NCBI GenBank assembly: GCA_032718865.1
Contig: JALUTQ010000009.1
Location: 1-64,000, forward strand
Length of the DNA stretch: 64,000 nt
Direction: 5' to 3'
DNA from: Tilletia caries
Taxonomy: Eukaryota > Basidiomycota > Exobasidiomycetes > Tilletiales > Tilletiaceae
Shown here: one piece after another, positions 10,121-20,585 of the stretch
Layout: each line of letters begins with the position of its first letter
Numbering within the stretch: position 1 is the first letter of the stretch
Translations under genes and position numbers: made by a program
Notes under the pieces: generated by a model
Told to the model about the DNA's origin: nothing
Database searches by the model: none
What the model saw: the letters and a program-made list of their open reading frames with translations, nothing else

Positions 10121-11842
10121 TCAGAGACCTTCCCGCAATCTCTCCGCCAACGCAATATACTCCGCTTCCACCGTGCTCATAGAGACGGAAGTCTGGAGCC
10201 TCGAAGCCCAGCTCACTGGGTTGCCTTGAACGTAGAAGACAAACCCAGTGGTCGATCTTGAGGTCTCGCTGTCGCCAGCGAAATCGGCGTCGGCGAAGCC
10301 TGATAGGCGGGGGATGCTGTCGGTGCCCGGCTGGTAGACCAGGTCCGCCTCAGCGGTCTTGCGTAGGAACCGCATCGCTCGTTTCGCCGCCTCCATGTGA
10401 ATCGGCATGGGCCTTGCCTGGAATCGGCTAAGGACACCACAGATGAACATGAGGTCGGGCCGAACCGTCTGAGCGATCCACTTGAGGCAACCGATCATTG
10501 AAGCAAAGACGCGAATGATCTCACGACTTGGCTCGTAATCGGCCGGAGCGCGTTGAGGGGTCTTGTCCATAGTCGGTGTACTTGCGGGCTTCTCGAAGCT
10601 GAGGTTGAATCGCTCGAGCACTGCCTTGATGTACGACCGCTGGGACAGTATGACCTTGCGGTTCTCACGGGTGATCTTGAGGCCAAGGAAGTGACGCAGA
10701 GGGCCGCCGTCGGTGACATCGAAGGTGGCTCGGAGCCATTCCTTCTCGACGTTGACCTCCGCTTCCGTAGGCGCCACAATCAGGACGTCATCGACATAGA
10801 TGAGAGCAATGGAAATGCTCCCACCCTTCCGGCGCACATACACGCACGGCTCTGACTTGCACTGAGTGTAGCCGCGCGCGATGAGCTTGTCGTGGAACTT
10901 GGTGTTCCACTGCCGTCCGGACTGCTTGAGACCGTAGAGAGGGAGGCGAAGTTTACACACCATGTTCTTCCTTCGCGACCCACCCTTCTCGTAGCCCGGT
11001 GGCTGCCTGATGTACACCTCCTCCTCCAAATCTCCATTGAGATACGCCGTGACCACATCAACTTGTTGGATTACCCATCCAAAGTGTGCTGCCAACGCCA
11101 AAATGACCCGCAGGCTGTCCAAGCGAGCGACCGGAGCGAACGTTTCGAAGTAGTCCACACCAGCCACTTGAGTGAACCCCTGGGCCACCAACCTCGCCTT
11201 CCATCTGTCAGCTTTGCCCTCCTCATCGAGCTTCAGCTTATATACCCACCTGGAACCAATAGCCTTCCTCCCTGGAGGGAGTTGGACCAAATCCCAGGTG
11301 TGCATACCGACCAGAGCATCCATCTGCTCATCCATAGCCTTGTTCCACTTCTCCCAATCCGACCGCCTTCTTGCCTCCGCATAAGTCGCCGGCTCTAGTT
11401 CTTGACCGTCCGCACTTAAACGCATCTGTTCCGACTCCTGGAACGACACGGACAAGGCTTGAAACCCGGGAGTGAGAGGCTGCTTGAACCGCTTGATATG
11501 TCGAAGCTGTGCACGCAGCTCTCGCTCCGTCATCGGCCCTATCCTCTCGTTTGATCCGGTTGCGGGAGCAGGTGCTACCGCTGGCGTGTCAGGAGCCCGA
11601 AGTTGGGGGGCTTGGGCTGAAGGACTTGGGGAAGCGACGGACCTCATGGATGGGATGTCCAGAGTCTCGTCGGGCAAATGGGTGGCGAGGATCTCCCTTG
11701 GTGAAAGGAGAAAGTCGATATCCAGCAGACTCGGCGACATTGGTGTTGGCTGCGGTGTGCTTGACCTTGGCGCATCCATCTGTTGCCATCCCGTGTCGGA
11801 ACCAATCGACTCCGGGATGATGGCTGGGGCTTCCTGGTGCAA
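10121..11842 (-). CDS. Retrotransposon reverse transcriptase segment of pol
   Basis: Continuation of pol in a shifted frame. It shows the copia RT series: WKARLVAQGF, TFAPVARL, VDVVTAYLNG, the GLKQSGRQW motif and the catalytic LIYVDDVLI. RNase H begins with DADFAGD and RSTTGFVFY, and VEAEYIAL is present before the frame stops at a TGA at 10121-10123. A TTG opens the listed frame, so this is a fragment of one polyprotein and not a separate gene. Confidence 0.9.
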   Translation of the reverse strand: MHQEAPAIIPESIGSDTGWQQMDAPRSSTPQPTPMSPSLLDIDFLLSPREILATHLPDETLDIPSMRSVASPSPSAQAPQLRAPDTPAVAPAPATGSNERIGPMTERELRAQLRHIKRFKQPLTPGFQALSVSFQESEQMRLSADGQELEPATYAEARRRSDWEKWNKAMDEQMDALVGMHTWDLVQLPPGRKAIGSRWVYKLKLDEEGKADRWKARLVAQGFTQVAGVDYFETFAPVARLDSLRVILALAAHFGWVIQQVDVVTAYLNGDLEEEVYIRQPPGYEKGGSRRKNMVCKLRLPLYGLKQSGRQWNTKFHDKLIARGYTQCKSEPCVYVRRKGGSISIALIYVDDVLIVAPTEAEVNVEKEWLRATFDVTDGGPLRHFLGLKITRENRKVILSQRSYIKAVLERFNLSFEKPASTPTMDKTPQRAPADYEPSREIIRVFASMIGCLKWIAQTVRPDLMFICGVLSRFQARPMPIHMEAAKRAMRFLRKTAEADLVYQPGTDSIPRLSGFADADFAGDSETSRSTTGFVFYVQGNPVSWASRLQTSVSMSTVEAEYIALAERLREGL

Positions 11843-13731
11843 AGGGGGGGTTCTTGGACGGAAGGGAGATCAGAATCAATCACCGCAACCTGGGGAATAT
11901 GGGGGTTATCCCATTCCATCTCCAGCATATCCTCGTAGCTGTGTGCACGAGGCATCATCGGGTTCTTCTCGCTGAGCACCGTATCAACAAATCTTGTCCC
12001 TTCATCGAAGCGCACATCACGGGAGTAATGCACCTTCTTTGTCGGATGCGAAGGTGTGAGAATGGTCCAGGCCTTACGATCACCGGCATAGCCGATGAAC
12101 ATTCCTCGCAGGCCTCTAGCAGAGAGCTTGCCTTCTGATCGCTGCTGATCATGGATCTTGATCCAGGCCACACATCCCCAAACGCGAAGGTGGGACATGT
12201 CGATCTTCTGTCCCTCCCAGCGCTCCTCGGGGATCTTGCCACCTAGCGCCTTCGTTGGTAGATGGTTGACTAGGTAGCTCGCCGCTTGCATCGCACTGGG
12301 CCAGTACTCATGACTGGTGCCAGCTGCATGCAGCATTGCCCGAGCCTTATCCTGAATCGTGCGGTTCATGCGCTCGGCAATCCCGTTCTGGATGCTGGAG
12401 TAAGGCGTGGTGTATTCCCACTTGATCCCTTTGCCCTTTGCCCATTCCTTAGCCACATTGGACGTGAACTCTCCGCCGTTGTCCGAGCGGATCGTTCGGA
12501 CCTTGTGTCCCTTGTGTCGTTCCATCGCAGCACAGTGGTCGCGTAGGAGCGGGAAGGCTTCCGCCTTTGACTTCAGTAAGAAGACCCAATTCTTCCTCGA
12601 GTATGCCTCAACGACTGTGAGGAAGTACTGGAACCCCGCTAGCTCCGTGAACTGGCCGACAATGTCGACGAGGACAAGCTCGTTGGGTGTCTTGAGCCGG
12701 CTCTTGCTTTTCTTGCTGAACCGGGTTCTCGACATCTTGGTCTCCACGCAGGTGTTACACGTCTGCAGGTGTTTCCCAAACGAGCGAACTTGCGACTCCG
12801 TCAGGTCGAGTATCTTGCCTTGCTTGGCGAGCGAGGCGAGGCACTCGTTTCCGGAGTGAGCAATGCGACGGTGCCAGAGGAGGTGTTTGCCGTATTTTCC
12901 TCGGGCCACTTGGACGGTGAACTTTACCGTCCTTTCGACGTCGGCGGGATGTTTGCCGATCGCCTCAACACTAACGCCAGATTGAGTAGGCCCGTCGGCC
13001 CACCCTCCTTCAGCGCCCGGAGCGACATTAGCTTCACCATTCGGCAAGCCCCCATTGTCGTCCGTATCGATGCCAGCGGATGTTACCGGCCCGCTGCCAA
13101 CATCAATCTCGTCGGTACTAGCTAAGCCGCCAGCTTCGCTCAATGCGCCGACCCGTCCAGCAACCACGGTTGTTCCTACACCGCTATCGGTCGCCGGGTC
13201 CCGACCCAGGTGTCCTGCGTCGGTCGCCCGAGGGAGAGATGGTTGCGATCCTGCTGCTCCTTCCCGGACTACATAGGTGTGCGGACCTCGTACTGGTACT
13301 TCGATGACTGTCGCCTTGTGATCGGAGTCCACCTGTGCGTAAATTTCGTTATGTTTCATGTATATTGTTGCTCCCTGTCTCGTGAACAAGACTGGGACAT
13401 CCTGGACTTGGAGGACCGGTACCGATATCAGGTTCACCGCGAGTCCAGGAACATGGAGGGCGTTGCCGAGTGTGAACGTTTCGGTCTTGCCTTTGATGGG
13501 GAACGACAGTTCGATCGTCCCCATACCAGCCACCTTGAGGCTGGCTCCACTGGCCACTGCGACGCTCCTCGTGTCACTATCCGCCATCTTGCGGTAAGTC
13601 CGGAATGATGCCCGGTCGGGGCACATGTGGTGCGAGGCGCCAGAGTCGAGTATCCACCTCATCGAGTTGATGAGTAGGGATGGACCCTTTCCAGCGCACA
13701 AAGCGACCATGGGCGGCATTCCGGCCTCATC
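11644..13731 (-). CDS. Retrotransposon protease-integrase segment of pol
   Basis: In the same frame as gag after its TAG (first ATG at 13719). An aspartic protease motif ILDSGASHHM lies at the start. The integrase follows with an HHCC zinc domain (HRRIAHSGNE ... CNTCVETK) and DDE core residues in LVDIVG, IRSDNGGEF and NGIAERMNR, then a WGC region typical of copia. The frame is lost after a run of seven Gs on the plus strand (11844-11850); the downstream polymerase is in the next frame, so one base appears lost or gained there, by mutation or sequencing error. Confidence 0.9.
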   Translation of the reverse strand, partial: DEAGMPPMVALCAGKGPSLLINSMRWILDSGASHHMCPDRASFRTYRKMADSDTRSVAVASGASLKVAGMGTIELSFPIKGKTETFTLGNALHVPGLAVNLISVPVLQVQDVPVLFTRQGATIYMKHNEIYAQVDSDHKATVIEVPVRGPHTYVVREGAAGSQPSLPRATDAGHLGRDPATDSGVGTTVVAGRVGALSEAGGLASTDEIDVGSGPVTSAGIDTDDNGGLPNGEANVAPGAEGGWADGPTQSGVSVEAIGKHPADVERTVKFTVQVARGKYGKHLLWHRRIAHSGNECLASLAKQGKILDLTESQVRSFGKHLQTCNTCVETKMSRTRFSKKSKSRLKTPNELVLVDIVGQFTELAGFQYFLTVVEAYSRKNWVFLLKSKAEAFPLLRDHCAAMERHKGHKVRTIRSDNGGEFTSNVAKEWAKGKGIKWEYTTPYSSIQNGIAERMNRTIQDKARAMLHAAGTSHEYWPSAMQAASYLVNHLPTKALGGKIPEERWEGQKIDMSHLRVWGCVAWIKIHDQQRSEGKLSARGLRGMFIGYAGDRKAWTILTPSHPTKKVHYSRDVRFDEGTRFVDTVLSEKNPMMPRAHSYEDMLEMEWDNPHIPQVAVIDSDLPSVQEPPLCTRKPQPSSRSRLVPTRDGNRWMRQGQAHRSQHQCRRVCWISTFSFHQGRSSPPICPTRLWTSHP

Positions 13732-14985
13732 CTACTGCTGGCGTGTTGCCACAACCATCGCCTGCTGCTCCTGGGCCGCCAATGCCGCGGTAGGTGACTG
13801 GCCCTTGCCGCGGTTGACCAAAGCATTGACTTCCGCCCAGGACAGTTTGCATTCCGATGCCCAGTGTCCCTTCTGATGGCAGCGATGGCATCCGTCGTGA
13901 GGCCGTCCACCGCCGCCACCATTCTTGGAGGAGCCCTTCTTCTTAGCCGCGGAGAACTTTGGGCCAAGCGAGGGGTCCTTTCCTTTCTGGGACGACGACT
14001 GCGGCTGGTAGACGACGAGTGCTTGCGCCGAGGGGGTTCCTGACGCCTGCATCGCGACTGCGAAGGCGTGCTCACTGGTCGATTCGCCTTGCATGTTTGA
14101 CTCTTGAAGTAGCAGCTGCTCGACGAAGTAGTCGAAGCTGGCGTTCCTACCTTCCGAGGTGCTGCGGTGGAATGCCGCTGCCTGCTTGAAGCTGTTGTAG
14201 CGCGGATGAAGGGACTTGAGGAAGTAGCGCACTTCGTCGGCTTGACCGACTGGGTTGCCGATGAGCGAGGAGTATGTGAAGTAGTAGCGGAAAGTGTCCG
14301 CCAAGGTGGTTACGTCGTGTGTGTTCTGTTTGAGGCCTTGGATCGTCTCGGCGACGCGATCCTGTGACGCCGGGTCATCGCGCAGCAGCTGCTTTCGCAG
14401 CGTACGAAAGAACACCGATGCTCGGCGTTCACCCGAGTTGTGATGGGGAACGAGAATTGTCGATACCTCGGGCTCGAGTGTCTGTAGCAAGACCCGAGCG
14501 AGTTCCTTGTCCAACTCGTAACAGTACCTCTCCGTGCGGGGGGACAGAGGTGCTCCCGGGAACCCGACATCGTGCTCCACTCCCTCCAAGTGTTCTTGAG
14601 CGAGCGGGACGTTGTCGATGAGGTTGCGGAACCCCATGAGCCACAGAACGAAATTCTGCTTCGCCTTGCTGAGCTTGAGCTGGTTGCCGGCAATCTTCTT
14701 GTGGGTGCTGAATTCCGCATCCCAGTCTTTCGCCTTCGGGATCGGAGTCGGCGACAGGCGAGGGCTGGCCGCCTCGGTCTTGATCTTGCCCGCGATGTAC
14801 ATCTGGGCTGCCTTGTCGGCTGCCTCAGAGCGGGTGAGGCCTTGAGAGCGCTCAAAGAACGAGGCCAGGGTTTCGAGTTCCGAGAGGCCGCCCGAGTCTT
14901 GCGCAGCGTTCGTGGCGCTTCGGCTGAGGGCGCCTTGGGCCAGGGCGTCGAGATCCTGGATGAGGCTGTCTTGAGTGCTGTCCAT
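13732..14985 (-). CDS. Retrotransposon Gag
   Basis: 417-residue Gag. The C-terminal part carries one zinc knuckle of CX2CX4HX4C form (CHRCHQKGHWASEC), which binds RNA. The start is the first ATG, 52 bases past the 5' LTR. It ends in CAG CAG TAG; the following codons continue in the same frame directly into pol, so expression of pol would need read-through, or the TAG is a mutated CAG. Confidence 0.9.
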   Translation of the reverse strand: MDSTQDSLIQDLDALAQGALSRSATNAAQDSGGLSELETLASFFERSQGLTRSEAADKAAQMYIAGKIKTEAASPRLSPTPIPKAKDWDAEFSTHKKIAGNQLKLSKAKQNFVLWLMGFRNLIDNVPLAQEHLEGVEHDVGFPGAPLSPRTERYCYELDKELARVLLQTLEPEVSTILVPHHNSGERRASVFFRTLRKQLLRDDPASQDRVAETIQGLKQNTHDVTTLADTFRYYFTYSSLIGNPVGQADEVRYFLKSLHPRYNSFKQAAAFHRSTSEGRNASFDYFVEQLLLQESNMQGESTSEHAFAVAMQASGTPSAQALVVYQPQSSSQKGKDPSLGPKFSAAKKKGSSKNGGGGGRPHDGCHRCHQKGHWASECKLSWAEVNALVNRGKGQSPTAALAAQEQQAMVVATRQQ

Positions 14986-15024
14986 AATTGTTGGAGAGTC
15001 CGTTGTTGTAGCTGGGGGAGGATT

Positions 15025-15036
15025 GAGCTCATAACC
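15025..15036 (-). promoter_or_regulatory. Primer binding site matching tRNA-iMet anticodon region
   Basis: Directly after the 5' LTR the minus strand reads GGTTATGAGCTC, complementary to GAGCTCATAACC, which is the anticodon-loop region (CAT) of eukaryotic initiator tRNA. Copia-type elements are known to prime from such a half-tRNA rather than the tRNA 3' end. Confidence 0.8.
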
Positions 15037-15287
15037 AGTTAGATATCCTCCTACTCCGGGTCCGGAGACCCCGGGTCACCCGGAGAGGACTGACTTGTAT
15101 GAAGAGTCTTCTTGTTCTCAAAGGTTCACGACGTTCAGCTGATTGACCGCTTGTGGTAGTTGTATTCATAGAAGCATGGGTACAAGGGGCAAAGGCATGG
15201 GGTGGAGAGAAACGGAGGGAGGCCCTGCAGAAGAAATCGGGAAGAGAGACTAAGTAACTGTGCTTGCCAGACTCTCGGTTTCCAACT
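15037..15287 (-). repeat. 5' LTR of the copia element
   Basis: Element-upstream LTR. It drives transcription leftward, away from the gene that starts at 15367. Its outer end is followed by the target duplication CTCCG. Confidence 0.95.
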
Positions 15288-15366
15288 CTCCGCGCACTGA
15301 CTCGCTCCAGTCGCCCACCACCGACTGCAGCTGGGGAGCTGAGTACTGAGTGCTGATCCAAAGGAG

Positions 15367-17823
15367 ATGGCAACGAGCAAGTCGCGCAGAAGTCCGCTGC
15401 GCTCGTCGAGAATGCGCGCGCTCTCGTCTCTGGGCGCTGTCCTGCCGCTTCTTTCGCTCCTGCTGCTGCTGCTGCTGCTGCTGCTTACTACGACTGCGAC
15501 TCCTACACTGGCTCGAGAACAGGAAGGGCAACACCCTTTCCTCGGCAGCGACGGCAATGGTGATGCCTCTGCTCTCCGCAGGCGACCGAAACGGGTGGCC
15601 ATTATCGGTGGAGGGGCGGGTGGGACGTCGGCAGCTTTCTTCCTTTCGCGCGCCCAGCAGGACGTCGAGATGACTCTGTTCGAGAAGCAGGCCAGACTCG
15701 GAGGACGATCGACGACGGTGGCTGCCTTTGCCAATGCCAGCAAAGCCAAGGACGCGCTGGCAGCGGCAGCAGCAGCAGCTGATTTTCCACCTGAATATGC
15801 GCCGATCGAACTGGGCGCTTCCATCTTTGTCGGCGCAAACCGAAACATGGTCAGTCTTCCCTTCCTTCCTCTACATCTCTATGCATGCACGCGCTGATGC
15901 TTTCGTGATCGTTGAACAGGCTCGGGCAGCCAAGCTCTTCGGCCTGAATACCACCCAGGGAGGTATTGGCCTCGACGACGACGACTCAGCCGTGGGCACA
16001 AGTGTCTGGGATGGTCAAGGATTCGTGTATGAAGGGCTCGACGGCTCGTGGTGGAACTCGGCCCGGATGGTCTGGCGATACGGCTACTCGCCGATGACCA
16101 TGCGCAACCTCGTCGCAGATCTTGTCGGCACCTTCACCACCTTGTATGATCCCACGTTCCTCCACAGACCCAAGACGAATCCGGAAAAGGGCGAATCAAA
16201 GTACTCGACGATCTCTGGCTTTCCGTGGCGCTCAATCGAATCTTTGGCCAGTCGACTCAAGTTTGACCGACTGACCTCTCAGACGGCTGACTCCTGGTTC
16301 TACAGCAAGGGCGTCGGTAAGCTCTTTGTGCGTTCATCCGATCATCTTTCTATCCCATCCTTTCGTTTCCCTTCCTAACTGACCTCTCTTCACGTCCTCA
16401 GGTCGAAGAGATCATCGAAGCAGCAACCCGCGTCAACTACGGCCAGGACACAAACCTCATGCACGCACTTGGCGCAGGCGTCTCTCTGGCGGCCTCCGGC
16501 GCACGCTCCATCGTCGGCGGAAACTGGCAAGTCTTTGACTCCTTTGCCAAGCACAGCGGCGCGACGATTCTCAGCGAAAGCGAAGGCGACGTCACGGGAC
16601 TTGTCAAATTTGAGGGAGGATGGGTCGAGGCGGTCAAGCAAGGATGGACGACCGCTCAAGATGCCGAGAAACAGGCCAAGGAGCAGGATCCACCCAAGTG
16701 GTATCTGGCCACGCGTGCAGGTGAGCTACATCTTCCATCTCAAGGACGGAGTCCCCAAGTTTACTGATCCTTCGTCTGCTGCTGTCCGTTTCACCACAGG
16801 CAAAGGATACCTTTTCGACGCTGTCTTCCTCGCTGCCCCCTTTCACTCCACAGGCATCGCCATCCTCAATTCGCGTGCTGCCACATCCGTCCCTCCGCAA
16901 GCGTATGTCCATCTGCACGTCACTCTCATCATCACCTCGGCTCCGAGGCCTCGGCCTGAGTCCTTCGGCAGGGGTGCCGGAGATAGGATTGCTCGCACGG
17001 TGCTGACGACTGGCGTGGGCGCTCGGAAGGGAGGAAAACTTCCCGATGTGAGTTCTATCTGGATGGAGGACTGGCGCGCGGTTCGTTGGTGTTGATATCA
17101 TGATCTGACACCACTTGCTTTCATCAGTTCAACAGTCTCTCGTACCTTCGCCGTCTCCCTCGTCTCCCCAAAGCAGATTCAGCGTCTAACTCGAGCTCGC
17201 ATCCAAATCCACCCCTACTTCCTCTGACACCACCCGTCTCAGCGCAAGACAACACCGACTCTGACTTCCTCGTCAAGATCTTCAGTCAGAATCCCATTTC
17301 CGACGAGCGTCTGGCCGAGCTCTTTGGGGCGGGTACGATGAAGTGGGTCTACCGCAAAGAGTGGGATGCGTATCCCGTTCTCGAACCGATTACAGAGTAT
17401 CCGCCTATCGAACTCGATGAAGGGCTGTACTACGTCAATGCTCTCGAGCCGTATGTCTCATTCTATCCCTTAACATTTCCTTTTGCTGCGGAGCTTCCAA
17501 TCGTACTGATCTCTATTTTCTTTCTTTTCCTTGCTGATCTCTCGTTCCATTGCGTCACTAGCATGATCAGCACGATGGAGACATCTACCGTCGCAGCGCG
17601 CAACGCGGTCGCCCTCCTTCTGGAGAAATGGTACGGGTCCGAGTTGGTGCACGGCGGTAAGGACTGTCCCTGGCGGTCTTCGCGTCCAGCAGGAGAAGGG
17701 AAGGGCAGTGCAGACAATGATGAGGAAGATGGAGAGATCCACAAGGGCAGACAGAAGACGTATTCCTGGGACGAGGCTGTGGAAGGTGACGAATGGAGCG
17801 GATGGGGATGTCGGAGTGGGTGA
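15367..17823 (+). CDS. Prenylcysteine oxidase/lyase-like FAD enzyme
   Basis: Six exons: 15367-15849, 15920-16327, 16402-16720, 16800-17047, 17128-17450 and 17562-17823, giving 680 residues. The family is a FAD-dependent thioether oxidase that degrades prenylated cysteine, usually in vacuole/lysosome-type compartments. A hydrophobic N-terminal segment with a poly-Leu run (CTG repeats) precedes a Rossmann FAD motif, VAIIGGGAGGTSAAFF. Family blocks include SWFYSKGVGKLF, GAGVSLAASGA and PPQAYVHLHVTL, and a final dinucleotide-fold helix with MISTMETSTVAARNA. The start ATG is 74 bp right of the retrotransposon target duplication, so the native promoter may be displaced. The poly-Ser/acidic tail is poorly conserved. 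Confidence 0.88.
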
Positions 17824-18024
17824 TCTTTCCGGGGTTGCGAGCGGCGCACTGCAGCAATTTCCTGTGAATGAGTGGCAAATGGGCATGTGTATTTGTCAAC
17901 GTTCAGCGTTGGATGAGGGCTATGACTCTGCCCCATTCAATTGTAAAATTAATTGTACGATTTCTGCTCTCGAGCTGCTGCTGAATGATGTCTGGTCTTC
18001 TGGAAGAGACATCGAATGTCGTTC

Positions 18025-19910
18025 TCAAGAGAGCCAGATGGCATGACTCGCGCCTTCCTCTTCGCCTTCGCCGAGCTCCGGCACCCCTTTCCCAGGCAAC
18101 TTGGTCCGCGCGACTTCGACAAGATCGCGACCGTCCCATTTCAGGATCAGGACATGACCTTCTGCGTCATCGGTGAGCACAGCCCAGTCATCGCCCCATT
18201 CCTGCGCTGCTTTCTCGGAAAGGGTGGAAGAAGGTGCGGTGGTTTGGTCCAAGACAGCATATCGCGGTGCCCATTCGATGGCGTTCGCCTTTCCGCCTGA
18301 CGTGGGTGTCCTCCACCGAGTCGAAAGTGGGGAACCGTCAGAGGAATCGTGCCGCGTTTGATCATCATGTTGGGGGAGGGCATCTTGAAGGGTTACGAGA
18401 TCCCAAGCAGCGACCCAGCCTCTGACGGCGGGCGTCTTGCCACGGGTGGTTGCGAGGATGGCTCGGCCGGAGGGCGAGAGACGGACCGTGTCGCCGCGGA
18501 AGGAGGCGCGATCGGATCCTGAGAGAGTAGCCCGCGGTGTTTGAGAATCAGAGGATCAGACGAGGAACTAGGTTGCCTTGGGACGCTATGGCAGTGATCG
18601 TGCTCCAGTGGACAGCGGGGAGATAGGAGACGCTCACCTTCGGGTAGGATGTCGAGTGATGTGCGATACTTGAGCGTTCCGGATGATACATCCGTGACTT
18701 CGAAGACGTCGACAAAGGATGCTGTGAAAGGAGGACGAGAAGGAGCAAAGCGGAGGCGAGACGTGAGTTCCATGCATCTTCTCATGGGAGGGATCTTGCA
18801 GGACTTACTGTGCTCCGTAACCTGGACAACAGGTAAGGTCAGATGATGTCAGTCGTGTCAGACTCTTGAGTTGATCCGCCCTGGAGGGTGACCATACGTA
18901 CCGAATAGACCCATCTTCCATCAGGGCTGGGTACCACATGCCTTGGGCCATCACCGTCACGAGGGCTGGTGGTCTCGCTGAGAAAGGTCAAGGTGCCGTC
19001 GGCGGGGTCTCGTCGGTATGTGAGAATGGCGTTCCTGCCGCTGCAATTGTTGGCGGGTGAAAGATCGTGATGAGTTCCGATCGCTTCAACTTAGCCAAAA
19101 CGTTTGTGAGATACTCACAGATCAGCAACAAGGGCCAGTTGATCAACGCCAATGTCGATGTTATGGGCTCCGTACCGCTGTCACAAAACTGGCAGATTAG
19201 CCCTGATAACTCGCCGGCAATCTGGCACGGAAGGCACTCACCAACGCTTTTCTCGTCTTATCCGCCTTCCCTAGAGCCTCCTCACTGTTGTCCCGCAAGA
19301 AGATAAGTTCTTGCTGTTTGGCATCGAGTTCGCCAGTTTGCGGATTGATGCGATGTATCTCTCCCGTGGGCCCGCCAGCGCTGTAGAGGTACTGAGCGGA
19401 TCCGGGAGATACGCCGTAGGAGGGTGCAGTGAAAGATTCGTATGGTGGTGGTTGCGTGTGAACATAGGACGACGTCGCCGCTGGAATGATGCATCACCCA
19501 AAAGTCAGCTCATACTCCTTTTCCAAGATAAGTTCTGACATGGTGAGGCGGTACTCACTGATGTTGACGGTGCTTAACCAGTCCAAGTTGACCTTTGTCG
19601 CCATTTCAATGCTGGCGCCCGCATCTTCGTCCAGACCCGTGACCGCCCATGCACTCAGACTTGGAGGCTGAGCCCATGTAGTGGCGTAGACCGCTTTCCA
19701 TTGAGGTCTGACCTCGAGGCTCGGTTGACCTATCGGCGTCGATGCTCCGAGAGCGAGGAATTGGTGTGGGCCCTGTGCGGAGACGGAGCGTGTGATAGCG
19801 AGGGTGTGGGTGAGGGTATCAAAGGCGAGGAGGTGGAGATTGGCAGTGTTGAAGGTGCCAGTGAGGAGGTGACGGACGCGAGGGCAAGTGTGGACGTTCG
19901 TCATCTTCAC
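18025..19910 (-). CDS. Carboxy-cis,cis-muconate cyclase-like beta-propeller
   Basis: Seven exons read leftward: 19910-19559, 19480-19242, 19177-19119, 19040-18902, 18821-18809, 18721-18638 and 18518-18025, giving 459 residues. The family is the seven-bladed lactonase/3-carboxymuconate cyclase group acting in aromatic (beta-ketoadipate) catabolism. Recognisable blocks are RHLLTGTFNT at the N-terminus, YATTWAQPPSLSAW, YLYSAGGPTGEIHRI, YGAHNIDIG, RHVVPSPDGRWVYSV and VRLSPSGRAILATTRG. One exon is only 13 nt long and is required to link WVYSV to FVDVFEV in frame. A second ATG two codons in is an alternative start. It converges with the prenylcysteine oxidase gene, 201 bp apart. Confidence 0.85.
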
Positions 19911-20585
19911 AGAAAAGGAAAGAGAGAGTCAACACAGAAAGCAGAGAATCGTTCCTTCCAACAGCGCTTCAACCGTCTTCCTTCAAGCAGTCATCCAGCA
20001 TCACCACTTCATTCGGTCACTTGCAAGTTGCAGCGCTCATACCACCTCGCAGCAGTGAGCGCAACGAGGTTGGACAAGTTTCCAGACGGCCGCGATTTCC
20101 GTTCGAGGGCTTTTTCCCACGCCACCTTCTTTCAGCAAATGTCTCACTTGGAAGCGTTCCGGGTTCCCTTTGTCCTCCGGCTCTTCTGACTTCTTCTCCT
20201 TGTCGCTGTCCTCATTTCAGCGATTCAGTCGTTGCCGACGCGACAGCCGCCAACAACAAGCGCGTGGCCGAGCGAAATTAGGGACACGGAAAGATGTGAT
20301 GCGGAGTGCGCTCATGCCCCCTCCTTTCGCAAATGAGAAGAAGGAGCGCGGGCGTAGACGGAGCACTGACTCTGCGTCCTTTGCAGCAAAAGAAGTCCAG
20401 ACAGCACGAAACACGTAAAGAGAGACACTCACCTTCTTCTTTTCCCTGTCTTGTCTTTCCCCTCGTCCGTCTCGTCCCCTCTCTCTCTCTCTATCCTCCT
20501 CTCTCTGCTGGGATCTCTTCCTAAATCACTCTCTCTCTCCATCTGAAGCTCCAGCCCAGCGCGAAAGCCGTCTTCATCTTCAGCC
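19911..20585. promoter_or_regulatory. Divergent intergenic promoter region
   Basis: 675 bp separate the start codons of the cyclase-like gene (leftward) and the dynein light chain gene (rightward), so both promoters lie here. The right end is strongly CT-rich (20455-20545), typical of fungal core promoters or 5' leaders. No gene is seen inside. Confidence 0.6.

Larger units (their letters stand above)
9540..15287 (-). mobile_element. Ty1/copia LTR retrotransposon, complete but mutated
   Basis: A 5748-bp element on the minus strand with two 251-bp LTRs, flanked by a 5-bp target duplication CTCCG (9535-9539 and 15288-15292). LTR ends are short imperfect inverted repeats (AGTTGG...CTAACT). Order on the minus strand is LTR, primer site, gag, protease, integrase, reverse transcriptase, RNase H, polypurine tract, LTR; integrase before RT defines the copia superfamily. 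LTRs differ at one visible position (C at 9598, T at 15095), so insertion is recent, yet coding continuity is broken three times: an in-frame TAG between gag and pol, a frame change at a G7 run (11844-11850), and a TGA at 10121-10123. Confidence 0.95.

Noticed and set aside
15135..15848. Minus-strand frame over the LTR and the oxidase first exon
   Set aside because: Shadow of the prenylcysteine oxidase exon and poly-Leu (CTG) repeat.
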